The position numbers and the translations under genes are program-made. 20,274 nt of DNA from the NCBI GenBank assembly GCA_003211335.1, contig QCTA01000011.1, forward strand, positions 1-20,274, read 5' to 3'. Each line of letters begins with the position of its first letter. Position 1 is the first letter of the stretch. This DNA is from Prochlorococcus sp. AG-670-O11. GTDB taxonomy: Bacteria; Cyanobacteriota; Cyanobacteriia; PCC-6307; Cyanobiaceae. This document shows positions 1-17,370 of the stretch, in pieces. The notes beneath the pieces are model-generated. The model did not search any database, was not told where the DNA came from, and saw only the letters and a list, made by a program, of their open reading frames with translations.

Positions 1-9
1 ATTTAATAG

Positions 10-1143
<1,134 letters not shown>

Positions 1144-1190
1144 ATCATCTGTTGAAATTTAATAATCTATAAACTTTAGGTCAAAACATT

Positions 1191-1904
1191 TTGGATTTAC
1201 AGACTCAGATGAAACAAATAGTTGCTGATGCAGCTATTAATGAAGTAGAGGATGGAATGATCCTTGGTTTAGGATCTGGTTCCACGGCAGCACTCATGAT
1301 ACAAAGTCTTGCTGAACAAATTAGATTAGGAAAATTAAAAAATATTAAAGGGGTTCCAACCTCCTTTCAATCAGAGGTTCTTGCCTTAGAACTAAATATT
1401 CCCTTAATTGATTTAGCTTCAGTTTCTCAAATTGATTTAGCTATTGATGGAGCAGATGAAGTAGATCCTCACTTTCAATTAATCAAGGGTGGAGGAGCTT
1501 GTCATGTCCGAGAAAAATTAGTTGCATCCAAAGCAAATAAATTATTAATTGTGGTTGATCAAACAAAGCTAGTGCAAAATTTAAACCAAGTTTTCCCTCT
1601 CCCTGTAGAGGTTATTCCTTCTGCTTGGAAGCAAGTGAAGGATATTATTTCAGAAATGAGTGGGGTTTCTAATTTAAGGATGGCAACAAAAAAAGCAGGC
1701 CCTGTTGTCACGGATCAAGGTAATTTGATTTTGGATGTTTTATTTAATGAGGGCATAAAGGATCCAAAAGACTTAGAAATGCGTATTAATAATATTCCTG
1801 GAGTCTTGGAAAATGGTTTGTTTGTTGATTTAACAGATAAGGTTTTGGTAGGTAGAATTGAGAACAACCTTCCAGTATTATTCTCACCTTCTAAGGGTAG
1901 TTAA
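1191..1904 (+). CDS. rpiA: Ribose-5-phosphate isomerase A
   Basis: Interconverts ribose-5-phosphate and ribulose-5-phosphate in the cytoplasm; in a cyanobacterium it serves both the Calvin cycle and the oxidative pentose phosphate pathway. Visible RpiA motifs are the phosphate-binding GLGSGST (residues 26-32), DGADEVD (86-92, with the conserved Asp86 and Asp89), Lys99, and the GGGA...REKL segment carrying the catalytic base Glu108. The length of 237 aa is normal for the family. The start is TTG at 1191; an in-frame ATG at 1209 (residue 7) is an alternative that would leave all motifs intact, so the exact start is uncertain. The stop overlaps the hisD stop on the other strand by four bases (TTAA, 1901-1904), so the two genes converge without a spacer. 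Confidence 0.95.
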   Translation: MDLQTQMKQIVADAAINEVEDGMILGLGSGSTAALMIQSLAEQIRLGKLKNIKGVPTSFQSEVLALELNIPLIDLASVSQIDLAIDGADEVDPHFQLIKGGGACHVREKLVASKANKLLIVVDQTKLVQNLNQVFPLPVEVIPSAWKQVKDIISEMSGVSNLRMATKKAGPVVTDQGNLILDVLFNEGIKDPKDLEMRINNIPGVLENGLFVDLTDKVLVGRIENNLPVLFSPSKGS

Positions 1905-3187
1905 TCTTCAAATCTAATTTTGACTGAATTGGCATGACTATGTAAACCCTCACTATTTGCCAGATTTATAATATCCAAGCTATTAATTTTTAAACTTTTT
2001 TCATTGAATTCAATTATTGAGGAATTTTTCATGAAAGTTTCAACTCCTAATGAGCCACTAAACCTCGCATTCCCGCATGTGGGTAAAGTGTGGTTTGGCC
2101 CAGCCAAATAATCACCTACAGCTTCCGGGGTCCATTTTCCTAAAAATATCGCACCTGCATTTTCAATAGTTTCAAGCGTCTTTTTTGGATTGACAGTAAT
2201 TATTTCTAAATGTTCTGGAGCAAAATCATTACTTAGTTCAATGCATGATTCTATATCGTCGCAAATAGCAATTAATCCCCAATTCTGAATTGATTGCAAA
2301 CAAATTTCTTTTCTAGGGTGATGATCTATTTTCTTAAAGACTTCATCAAATACTTCTTGAGCTTGATCATTTGATGTGGTTAAAAGTATTGAGGAGGCTA
2401 ATGGATCATGCTCAGCCTGGGCTAATAAATCTGACGCTATTTGTGAGCTTTTAGCTGTTCTATCCGCGATGATTAAAATTTCACTTGGACCGGCTAACGA
2501 ATCAATTCCAGTAAATCCATAAATTAACTTTTTAGCTGTGGTGACATAGATATTGCCAGGTCCCGAAATTACATCAACTTTATTTATTTGATTCGTGCCA
2601 AATGCTAAGGCACCTATTGCCTGAGCTCCTCCAACCCTAAAAACTTTATCAATCCCTGATAAGTGAGCAGCAGCTAAAACAGTTTTATTTATGTTGCCTT
2701 TTGAATTTCCTGGAGATACCATTGAAATTTCTTTAACTCCAGCTACTTTTGCAGGTATCGCATTCATTAAAACAGTACTTGGATATGCTGCTCTCCCTCC
2801 AGGAATGTATAAGCCAGCATTTTTTACAGGCATCCATCTTCTTTGGACGGAGTCACCATACTCTCCTTTTATAGTAAATGATTCAGGAATTTCTTTTTCA
2901 TGGAATTTTTTTATTCTTTGATAGGCAATTTCTAATGATTGTTTTAATTTTTGATCCGTTTCATCCCATGCAGTCTTTAAATCTCTTGCATTTACTTGCA
3001 TTGGTTGAGGATGAAATCCATCAAATTTTTTTGTATATTTTTCTACAGCTTTATCCCCATTAGTTTTCACCTCCTGAAGAATATCTTCAACAATTGAATT
3101 TATTTTTTTATTGTCACCTGAGGTGGTTCTTTGAGAAATTCTTCTCAATTCTTGGAAAGCCTTTTGTTTATTATTTATAATCTTCAT
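1901..3187 (-). CDS. hisD: Histidinol dehydrogenase
   Basis: Catalyses the last two oxidations of histidine biosynthesis, L-histidinol to L-histidine, using two NAD+ and a zinc ion. Family signatures are present in order: [21 protein letters not shown] (about 130-150), [12 protein letters not shown] (209-220), LAGPSEILI (231-239), zinc ligands Gln257 and His260 in AQAEHDP, the Glu325/His326 pair in APEHLEI, Asp359 in [14 protein letters not shown], and a C-terminal EGLHSH segment supplying His418. The length of 428 aa is typical. ATG is at 3185-3187 on the minus strand. The gene stands alone rather than in a his operon, as is usual in cyanobacteria, and is divergent from rpsT across a 123-bp promoter region. 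Confidence 0.97.
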   Translation of the reverse strand: MKIINNKQKAFQELRRISQRTTSGDNKKINSIVEDILQEVKTNGDKAVEKYTKKFDGFHPQPMQVNARDLKTAWDETDQKLKQSLEIAYQRIKKFHEKEIPESFTIKGEYGDSVQRRWMPVKNAGLYIPGGRAAYPSTVLMNAIPAKVAGVKEISMVSPGNSKGNINKTVLAAAHLSGIDKVFRVGGAQAIGALAFGTNQINKVDVISGPGNIYVTTAKKLIYGFTGIDSLAGPSEILIIADRTAKSSQIASDLLAQAEHDPLASSILLTTSNDQAQEVFDEVFKKIDHHPRKEICLQSIQNWGLIAICDDIESCIELSNDFAPEHLEIITVNPKKTLETIENAGAIFLGKWTPEAVGDYLAGPNHTLPTCGNARFSGSLGVETFMKNSSIIEFNEKSLKINSLDIINLANSEGLHSHANSVKIRFED

Positions 3188-3242
3188 ATTTTTTACACTT
3201 AATTAAAATTTAATTGAATAATTTAGTAATTAACTGATCTAA

Positions 3243-3248
3243 ATTATA
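3243..3248 (-). promoter_or_regulatory. Candidate -10 box for hisD
   Basis: Read on the minus strand this is a perfect TATAAT, lying about 56 bases upstream of the hisD ATG. No good -35 hexamer sits at 16-18 bases, so it is a candidate on the -10 alone. It lies within 10 bases of the proposed rpsT -35, so the two divergent promoters would be nearly superimposed. Confidence 0.35.
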
Positions 3249-3253
3249 TATTA

Positions 3254-3283
3254 TTGATTAGTGGACTAATTCTTTGGTATTAT
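3254..3283 (+). promoter_or_regulatory. Candidate extended -10 promoter for rpsT
   Basis: TTGATT at 3254-3259, an 18-base spacer and TATTAT at 3278-3283, preceded by TGG, which fits an extended -10 element. Transcription would begin near 3290, about 20 bases before the GTG of rpsT. A perfect TATAAT also occurs at 3291-3296, but it would leave a leader of only about 8 bases. In such an AT-rich region chance matches are frequent. Confidence 0.45.
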
Positions 3284-3310
3284 ATAAATCTATAATCAAA
3301 TTTAATTTCT

Positions 3311-3604
3311 GTGGCCAATAACAAATCAGCGAAAAAAAGAATTCAAGTTGCTGAAAGAAATCGTCTAGTTAATAAATCATATAAATCCACAGTAAAAACA
3401 CTAACAAAGAAAACATTAGCTAACTGCGAGAAATATAAGCAAGAGCCTAATTCAGATAACAAAGATTTAATTCTCTTTAGTCTAAATGAAGCTTTCAGTC
3501 TTATTGATAAGGCAGTGAAAAAGAATGTTTTACACAAGAACAATGGCGCTAATAAAAAATCGAAAATTAACAAAGTAGTTAAAAATTGTCTTACAAGTAA
3601 GTAA
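3311..3604 (+). CDS. rpsT: 30S ribosomal protein S20
   Basis: Primary 16S rRNA-binding protein of the small ribosomal subunit. The 97-aa product is strongly basic and begins with the typical MANNKSAKKRIQVAERNR, followed by helical Lys-rich segments (NKSYKSTVKTLTKK) and the conserved region around residues 60-75 (NEAFSLIDKAVKKNVLHKNN). The start is GTG at 3311; there is no other Met in the protein, and the N-terminus matches the family from its first residues, so GTG is secure. tatD begins 7 bp after the stop, and the order rpsT-tatD-rpoB-rpoC1-rpoC2 is a familiar cyanobacterial arrangement. Confidence 0.97.
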   Translation: MANNKSAKKRIQVAERNRLVNKSYKSTVKTLTKKTLANCEKYKQEPNSDNKDLILFSLNEAFSLIDKAVKKNVLHKNNGANKKSKINKVVKNCLTSK

Positions 3605-3611
3605 GTTAATT

Positions 3612-4421
3612 ATGAGTGATATTGAACTCATTGATTCTCATTGTCATTTAATATTTGAAAATTTTGAGCAAGATATTGAAGAGGTGGTTTCAAGATGGCG
3701 TTCAATAGGAGTAAAAAAACTGCTCCATGCTTGTTGTGAATTATCAGAAATCCCTAAATTAAAAGAAATATCTAGAAAATTTGATGATTTGTATTATTCA
3801 GTTGGTTTACATCCCCTTGAAGCTAACAAATGGGATTGCAATTCAAAATATATTTTAAAGAATGCAGCACAAGATGATTCAAGAGTTGTTGCTATTGGTG
3901 AATTAGGGTTAGATTTTTTTAAAAGTCATAATACAAATAAACAGATAGATGCTCTTATGCCACAAATGCATTTAGCCCATGAACTTGAATTGCCTGTAAT
4001 AATACACTGTAGAGAAGCTGCAAGTGAGATGATAAATATATGCAAAAAACTATCCAAACAAGATAAATGTCCTAAAGGAGTCTTACATTGTTGGAGTGGA
4101 ACTCCAGATGAGATGAAGCAATTTTTAGATCTTGGATTCTATATAAGTTTTAGCGGTCTAGTTACATTCCCAAAAGCATATGAAATTCATGAATGCGCAA
4201 GAATTGTCCCTTGTGATAGATATTTAATAGAGACAGATGCACCCTTTTTAGCTCCTGTCCCATATAGAGGCAAAAGAAATGAGCCAGCTTTTGTTGAAAG
4301 TGTGGCAAAGTCTATTGCTATTTTGAGATCTTCAGAATTAAAACATATTGCAGATGAGTCATCTAGGAATGCTGAAGATTTGTTTAAATTTGACTTGTTA
4401 AATCAGCCTATAACCTGTTAA
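3612..4421 (+). CDS. tatD: TatD-family metal-dependent hydrolase/DNase
   Basis: TIM-barrel metallo-hydrolase of the TatD family, members of which act as Mg2+-dependent 3'-5' nucleases on DNA; the role here is inferred from the family. The metal ligands are all visible: His10 and His12 (DSHCHL), Glu97 (IGELGLDFF), His132 (IIHCREA), His159 (LHCWSG) and Asp209 (ETDAPFL). The length of 269 aa is normal. Its start lies 7 bp after rpsT, so the two are probably co-transcribed. A weak AT-rich hairpin follows the stop, and the next gene is rpoB 224 bp on. Confidence 0.93.
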   Translation: MSDIELIDSHCHLIFENFEQDIEEVVSRWRSIGVKKLLHACCELSEIPKLKEISRKFDDLYYSVGLHPLEANKWDCNSKYILKNAAQDDSRVVAIGELGLDFFKSHNTNKQIDALMPQMHLAHELELPVIIHCREAASEMINICKKLSKQDKCPKGVLHCWSGTPDEMKQFLDLGFYISFSGLVTFPKAYEIHECARIVPCDRYLIETDAPFLAPVPYRGKRNEPAFVESVAKSIAILRSSELKHIADESSRNAEDLFKFDLLNQPITC

Positions 4422-4425
4422 TATT

Positions 4426-4445
4426 AAAAATTACTGGAAATTTTT
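4426..4445 (+). terminator. Weak candidate terminator after tatD
   Basis: Inverted repeat AAAAATT (4426-4432) / AATTTTT (4439-4445) with a six-base loop, starting four bases after the tatD stop. The stem is all A-T and its 3' arm provides the U-run, so it is at best a weak intrinsic terminator. Confidence 0.25.
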
Positions 4446-4516
4446 CTTAATTATTAGTAATTAGCTAATTAAAGTGCAGTTTTATTTACTTTATCTTTAA
4501 TTTTATCAGCTACTTT

Positions 4517-4577
4517 AAATTGAGATATTTGTTGAATTCAAGACTAAAATCTCGATTTCAAATTTAAAATCTTGATT
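4517..4577 (+). repeat. Inverted and direct repeats upstream of rpoB
   Basis: Within the 224-bp tatD-rpoB gap, AAATTGAGAT (4517-4526) can pair with ATCTCGATTT (4549-4558), ten pairs with one U-G if transcribed, enclosing the palindrome TTGAATTCAA (4532-4541). In addition TAAAATCTCGATT (4545-4557) is repeated as TAAAATCTTGATT (4565-4577), 12 of 13 bases identical at a 20-base interval. A 14-bp perfect palindrome TAATTAGCTAATTA lies further upstream at 4458-4471. They could be operator sites or a leader hairpin, or chance structure in AT-rich DNA. Nothing else recognisable fills this gap apart from the promoter and mini-ORF listed separately. Confidence 0.35.
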
Positions 4578-4603
4578 ATTCTTCTAAAAATTTAAGTCAA
4601 ATT

Positions 4604-4609
4604 TATAGT
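4604..4609 (+). promoter_or_regulatory. Candidate -10 box for rpoB operon
   Basis: TATAGT, five of six to the TATAAT consensus, 36 bases before the rpoB ATG, giving a predicted transcript start near 4616. The -35 region is poor (TTCTAA at 4582-4587, 16-base spacer). Low confidence. Confidence 0.3.
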
Positions 4610-4628
4610 ATTAAGTAAATCTTTCATA

Positions 4629-4645
4629 ATGGCGGTTTTTCTTGG

Positions 4646-4649
<4 letters not shown>
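4629..4649 (+). CDS. Possible six-codon leader ORF overlapping rpoB start
   Basis: ATG at 4629 opens a frame encoding MAVFLG and ends in TGA at 4647-4649, which overlaps the rpoB ATG (4646-4648) as ATGA. This geometry is typical of translational coupling by stop-start reinitiation. It falls after the candidate -10 box at 4604-4609, so it would be inside the leader. Whether it is translated is unknown; with only six codons it could be chance. Confidence 0.3.
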
Positions 4650-9883
<5,234 letters not shown>

Positions 9884-9900
9884 TCCTTTAAAAAAACTAA

Positions 9901-14019
<4,119 letters not shown>

Positions 14020-14065
14020 AAGCTATTCTCATTTTCAGTTATTAGAATGCAATTTTATTTTTTAA

Positions 14066-14221
<156 letters not shown>

Positions 14222-14230
14222 TTAATTTAG

Positions 14231-15307
<1,077 letters not shown>

Positions 15308-15366
15308 AAACTTTTAATAAAATTCACTTCAAACACGTTATTATTGATTTAATTGTTTTTTTATCA

Positions 15367-15492
15367 TTGGGTTTTATAAGAACCAAGCTTTTACCTTTTG
15401 CAATTGTTAGCCTATTCGGGTTAGCTTTCTTTGCTGTGAGTGCAAGGATTTGGCTACCTGGAGATATGATGTCACCTGCTCCTATTAATTAA
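15367..15492 (+). CDS. Predicted 41-aa single-pass membrane protein
   Basis: The frame from TTG 15367 encodes 41 aa beginning MGFIRTKLLPFAIVSLFG and ending LPGDMMSPAPIN. It has a basic N-terminus (Arg5, Lys7), one hydrophobic helix at about 8-25, then Arg27 and a polar Pro-rich tail. The stretch is visibly richer in G+C and in ordinary codons than the AT-rich DNA on either side, ends 19 bp before the HEAT-repeat gene and follows rlmN in the same direction. The positive-inside pattern predicts the N-terminus in the cytoplasm. The frame remains open further upstream without a standard start, so TTG 15367 is the best choice but not proven. I do not recognise a named family and assign no function. 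The 59 bp between rlmN and this start holds nothing I can identify. Confidence 0.6.
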   Translation: MGFIRTKLLPFAIVSLFGLAFFAVSARIWLPGDMMSPAPIN

Positions 15493-15511
15493 TTTTTATT
15501 TTTACTTAATA

Positions 15512-16282
15512 ATGACTAAAAGAAAGGATATCCAAAATGAAAGTTTGGCAGAAATAGCAATAGATCCTAATGTTTTAGCTAAAGAATTATCAGTAGAGCT
15601 TGAAATTGATCCTTTAGAGGAGATTGATAAAGATGGTTTCTCAAGAGGAACTTTAAATAAGAATTTAGAATGTGATGAAGCCTTAAATTTACTCAAGGGT
15701 GACAGAGAGCAAAGAATACAAGGCTTAAGAATATTTTGTGAATATAGAGATAAAAGATCATTACCTCTCTTAATACCTTTACTTGATCAACCTTGCCCAG
15801 TTGAAAGAATGAGTGCTGTATATGCACTCGGGAGAAATCCATTCCCTAGCGCAGTTAAGAAATTAGTTAGTCTATTAGAAACAGATGACAATGCATATGT
15901 AAGAAAAGCTACAGCTTGGAGTTTAGCTAATTATGATAATCAAATTGTTTTGAAGCCATTAATAAATTCATTAAAGAATGATGTAGCTTCAGTAAGGTTA
16001 TGGTCATCTAGTTCTCTAGCTGAAATTGGAAGTATCTCTTCATCAAATGCTCAATTAGCTGCTGAACAACTTTTAATAAGCTTAAAAATAGATAATGAGC
16101 CTGTCGTTAGAAGTAACTGTATATGGTCTTTATGTAGGTTATTTGAAAAGTTAGAGGATATTTTACAGGAGAAATTTGTGGATGAATGTACAAAAATTGC
16201 CCTTTTTGATAAGGAACCTTCAGTTATGGAAGAAGCTAAAACTGCTTTAGATTCAATGGGGATGAAAGGGTTTTATAAATAG
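15512..16282 (+). CDS. HEAT-repeat protein (PBS-lyase-like HEAT repeats)
   Basis: 256-aa soluble protein made of an acidic N-terminal region (about 1-60) and tandem alpha-helical HEAT repeats (about 65-250). Repeat cores are readable as RSLPLLIPLL...PVERMSAVYALG (82-107), AVKKLVSLL...AYVRKATAWSLA (114-139), VLKPLINSL...ASVRLWSSSSLAEIG (146-173) and AAEQLLISL...PVVRSNCIWSL (183-207). This is the scaffold of phycobilin lyases (CpcE type) and of NblB. High-light Prochlorococcus lack phycobilisomes, so a classical role there is unlikely. A role in tetrapyrrole or chlorophyll protein turnover, or simply as a binding scaffold, is possible inference. ATG 15512 follows TAATA without a clear ribosome-binding site. 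Confidence 0.85.
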   Translation: MTKRKDIQNESLAEIAIDPNVLAKELSVELEIDPLEEIDKDGFSRGTLNKNLECDEALNLLKGDREQRIQGLRIFCEYRDKRSLPLLIPLLDQPCPVERMSAVYALGRNPFPSAVKKLVSLLETDDNAYVRKATAWSLANYDNQIVLKPLINSLKNDVASVRLWSSSSLAEIGSISSSNAQLAAEQLLISLKIDNEPVVRSNCIWSLCRLFEKLEDILQEKFVDECTKIALFDKEPSVMEEAKTALDSMGMKGFYK

Positions 16283-16296
16283 ATTTTTACATTTAT

Positions 16297-16335
16297 CAAG
16301 TAATCAATATAAAAAAATATATTTTAATTAACTTG
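16297..16335 (+). terminator. Weak candidate hairpin after HEAT-repeat gene
   Basis: CAAGT (16297-16301) pairs with ACTTG (16331-16335), and inside it AATATA (16306-16311) pairs with TATATT (16318-16323) around an A6 loop. It lies in the 118-bp gap between the HEAT gene and the next operon. It has few G-C pairs and only a short T-run, so termination is a guess. Confidence 0.22.
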
Positions 16336-16379
16336 TACCAACTGAAACAATTATTTTTCGTTATTGTATATAAAGTATT

Positions 16380-16393
16380 AGTACTTAGTACTT
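16380..16393 (+). repeat. Tandem AGTACTT repeat before DUF2997 gene
   Basis: Two exact head-to-tail copies of AGTACTT, each containing the palindrome AGTACT, ending 7 bases before the ATG at 16401, with a further partial copy (AGTATT, 16374-16379) just upstream. An AT-rich TATAAA (16369-16374) is a possible -10. Its position suggests an operator or leader element; this is inference. Confidence 0.4.
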
Positions 16394-16400
16394 GAATTTA

Positions 16401-16616
16401 ATGCCCCAAAGAACATTAAGATTCAAAATTTACCAAGATGGGAGAGTTGAAGAAACCGTTGAAGGATTTAACGGCAATGCATGTAATAGTGCAACAAAAA
16501 ATCTTGAAGATGCTCTTGGCGAAGTAAAAGTTAAGAATAAAACTTCAGAGGCGTTTATCTCTAACAAAAGCGAAAAATCAAATCAAATTAACAACGAATC
16601 TAATGTCACATTTTAG
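16401..16616 (+). CDS. DUF2997 small protein, partner of Ycf35
   Basis: A 71-aa soluble protein beginning MPQRTLRFKIYQDGRVEETV and continuing with a conserved G-x-x-G-x-x-C region (EGFNGNACNSATKNLEDALG), which matches the DUF2997 family as I know it; its function is unknown. The C-terminus is low-complexity Ser/Asn/Lys. I chose ATG 16401 over the in-frame TTG at 16392 (which would add MNL), because the family's first conserved residues follow the ATG directly. The 3' end overlaps the start of ycf35 by 14 bp, indicating translational coupling. DUF2997 genes are commonly found directly before DUF1257 genes, so the pair probably acts together. Confidence 0.8.
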   Translation: MPQRTLRFKIYQDGRVEETVEGFNGNACNSATKNLEDALGEVKVKNKTSEAFISNKSEKSNQINNESNVTF

Positions 16617-16995
16617 TACTATCAAGACTCAACTTAAGGAAGTAAAACCCCTAATTAAAGCTTTAGATCAACTCGGTTACGTAGTCAATCATGAAACAAA
16701 GTTTGTCAAAGGGTACAGAGGACAATTTACAGCCGTTGATTTAAGCATGGATTTGCCGAGCGAAACTAAAGTTGGATTCAAATGGGATAATAACTCTAAC
16801 TCATATGAATTAGTTACTGATCTCGACCTTTGGAAGTTTGATTTACCTGTTGAAAGGTTTATTTCAAAAGTTACTCAAATGTATGCCTACCATACAATTA
16901 TTTCTAAAACAGAAGAGGACGGATACCAAATAGTTGAGCAAAAAAACAAAAATGATGGATCTATCGAATTGGTTCTTACTAAGTGGGAAAGTTAA
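16603..16995 (+). CDS. ycf35: Ycf35/DUF1257 protein
   Basis: 130-aa soluble protein of the DUF1257 family, known in red-lineage plastids as Ycf35; biochemical function not established. The N-terminus MSHFSTIKTQLKEVKPLIKA is diagnostic for the family, followed by LDQLGYVVNHE, a beta-rich centre (GFKWDNNSNSYELVTDLDLW) and the conserved helix FISKVTQMYAYHTI. The length is normal. ATG 16603 lies inside the 3' end of the DUF2997 gene, and the ferredoxin gene begins three bases after the stop, so the three are very likely one transcript. Confidence 0.88.
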   Translation: MSHFSTIKTQLKEVKPLIKALDQLGYVVNHETKFVKGYRGQFTAVDLSMDLPSETKVGFKWDNNSNSYELVTDLDLWKFDLPVERFISKVTQMYAYHTIISKTEEDGYQIVEQKNKNDGSIELVLTKWES

Positions 16996-16998
16996 TAA

Positions 16999-17364
16999 TT
17001 GGATAGTAATTTCTTTAGTGCAAATGATAATTATGTTGAAACTAAAGAACTAACAGGTTATGAGCCTGTCCTAGGAGGAGAATTAACTGAAAAAGCAGTT
17101 TGGGTTGATGAAAGTAGATGTATAGGTTGTAGATATTGTGCTCATGTAGCTACTAATACTTTTGTAGTTGATGATGAATATGGACGGAGTAGAGCAATAA
17201 GACAAGATGGAGATAATCTTGAAACGGTGCAAGAAGCTATTGATACTTGTCCAGTAGATTGTATTCATTGGGTTGAATTTGGAAACTTAGAAGATCTAGA
17301 AAGTAGTCTTGATAGGGATATGTTTCAATCTCTGGGAAAACTACCAAGAATGAATAAGCATTAA
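16999..17364 (+). CDS. Single-cluster [4Fe-4S] ferredoxin
   Basis: A 121-aa ferredoxin-like electron carrier. Cys41, Cys44 and Cys47 (CIGCRYC) with Cys84 (CPVDC) supply one cluster; Cys88 is an extra cysteine. The usual fourth cysteine four residues after the first triplet, found in two-cluster ferredoxins, is absent, so only one cluster is predicted. About 40 residues precede the motif (acidic, with GYEPVLGGELTEKAVWVDES) and the C-terminal 30 residues are acidic/amphipathic (FGNLEDLESSLDRDMFQSLG). The start is TTG 16999; the next Met is only near residue 108, after all the cluster ligands, so TTG must be right or nearly so. It lies between ycf35 and an aldo/keto reductase with gaps of 3 and 6 bp, suggesting that it passes electrons within this cluster. 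Confidence 0.9.
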   Translation: MDSNFFSANDNYVETKELTGYEPVLGGELTEKAVWVDESRCIGCRYCAHVATNTFVVDDEYGRSRAIRQDGDNLETVQEAIDTCPVDCIHWVEFGNLEDLESSLDRDMFQSLGKLPRMNKH

Positions 17365-17370
17365 TTTCTA

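Noticed and set aside
2691..3063. Two plus-strand open frames (76 and 61 aa) opposite hisD
   Set aside because: Fully inside a well-conserved enzyme gene on the other strand, with no family resemblance; shadows of hisD.
3343..3573. 76-aa minus-strand frame opposite rpsT
   Set aside because: Covers the S20 gene in antisense; the Phe/Leu-rich product is the mirror of Lys codons.
16331..16400. NtcA-type GTA-N8-TAC site before the DUF2997 operon
   Set aside because: Several GTA and TAC triplets occur, but none at the required spacing of eight.
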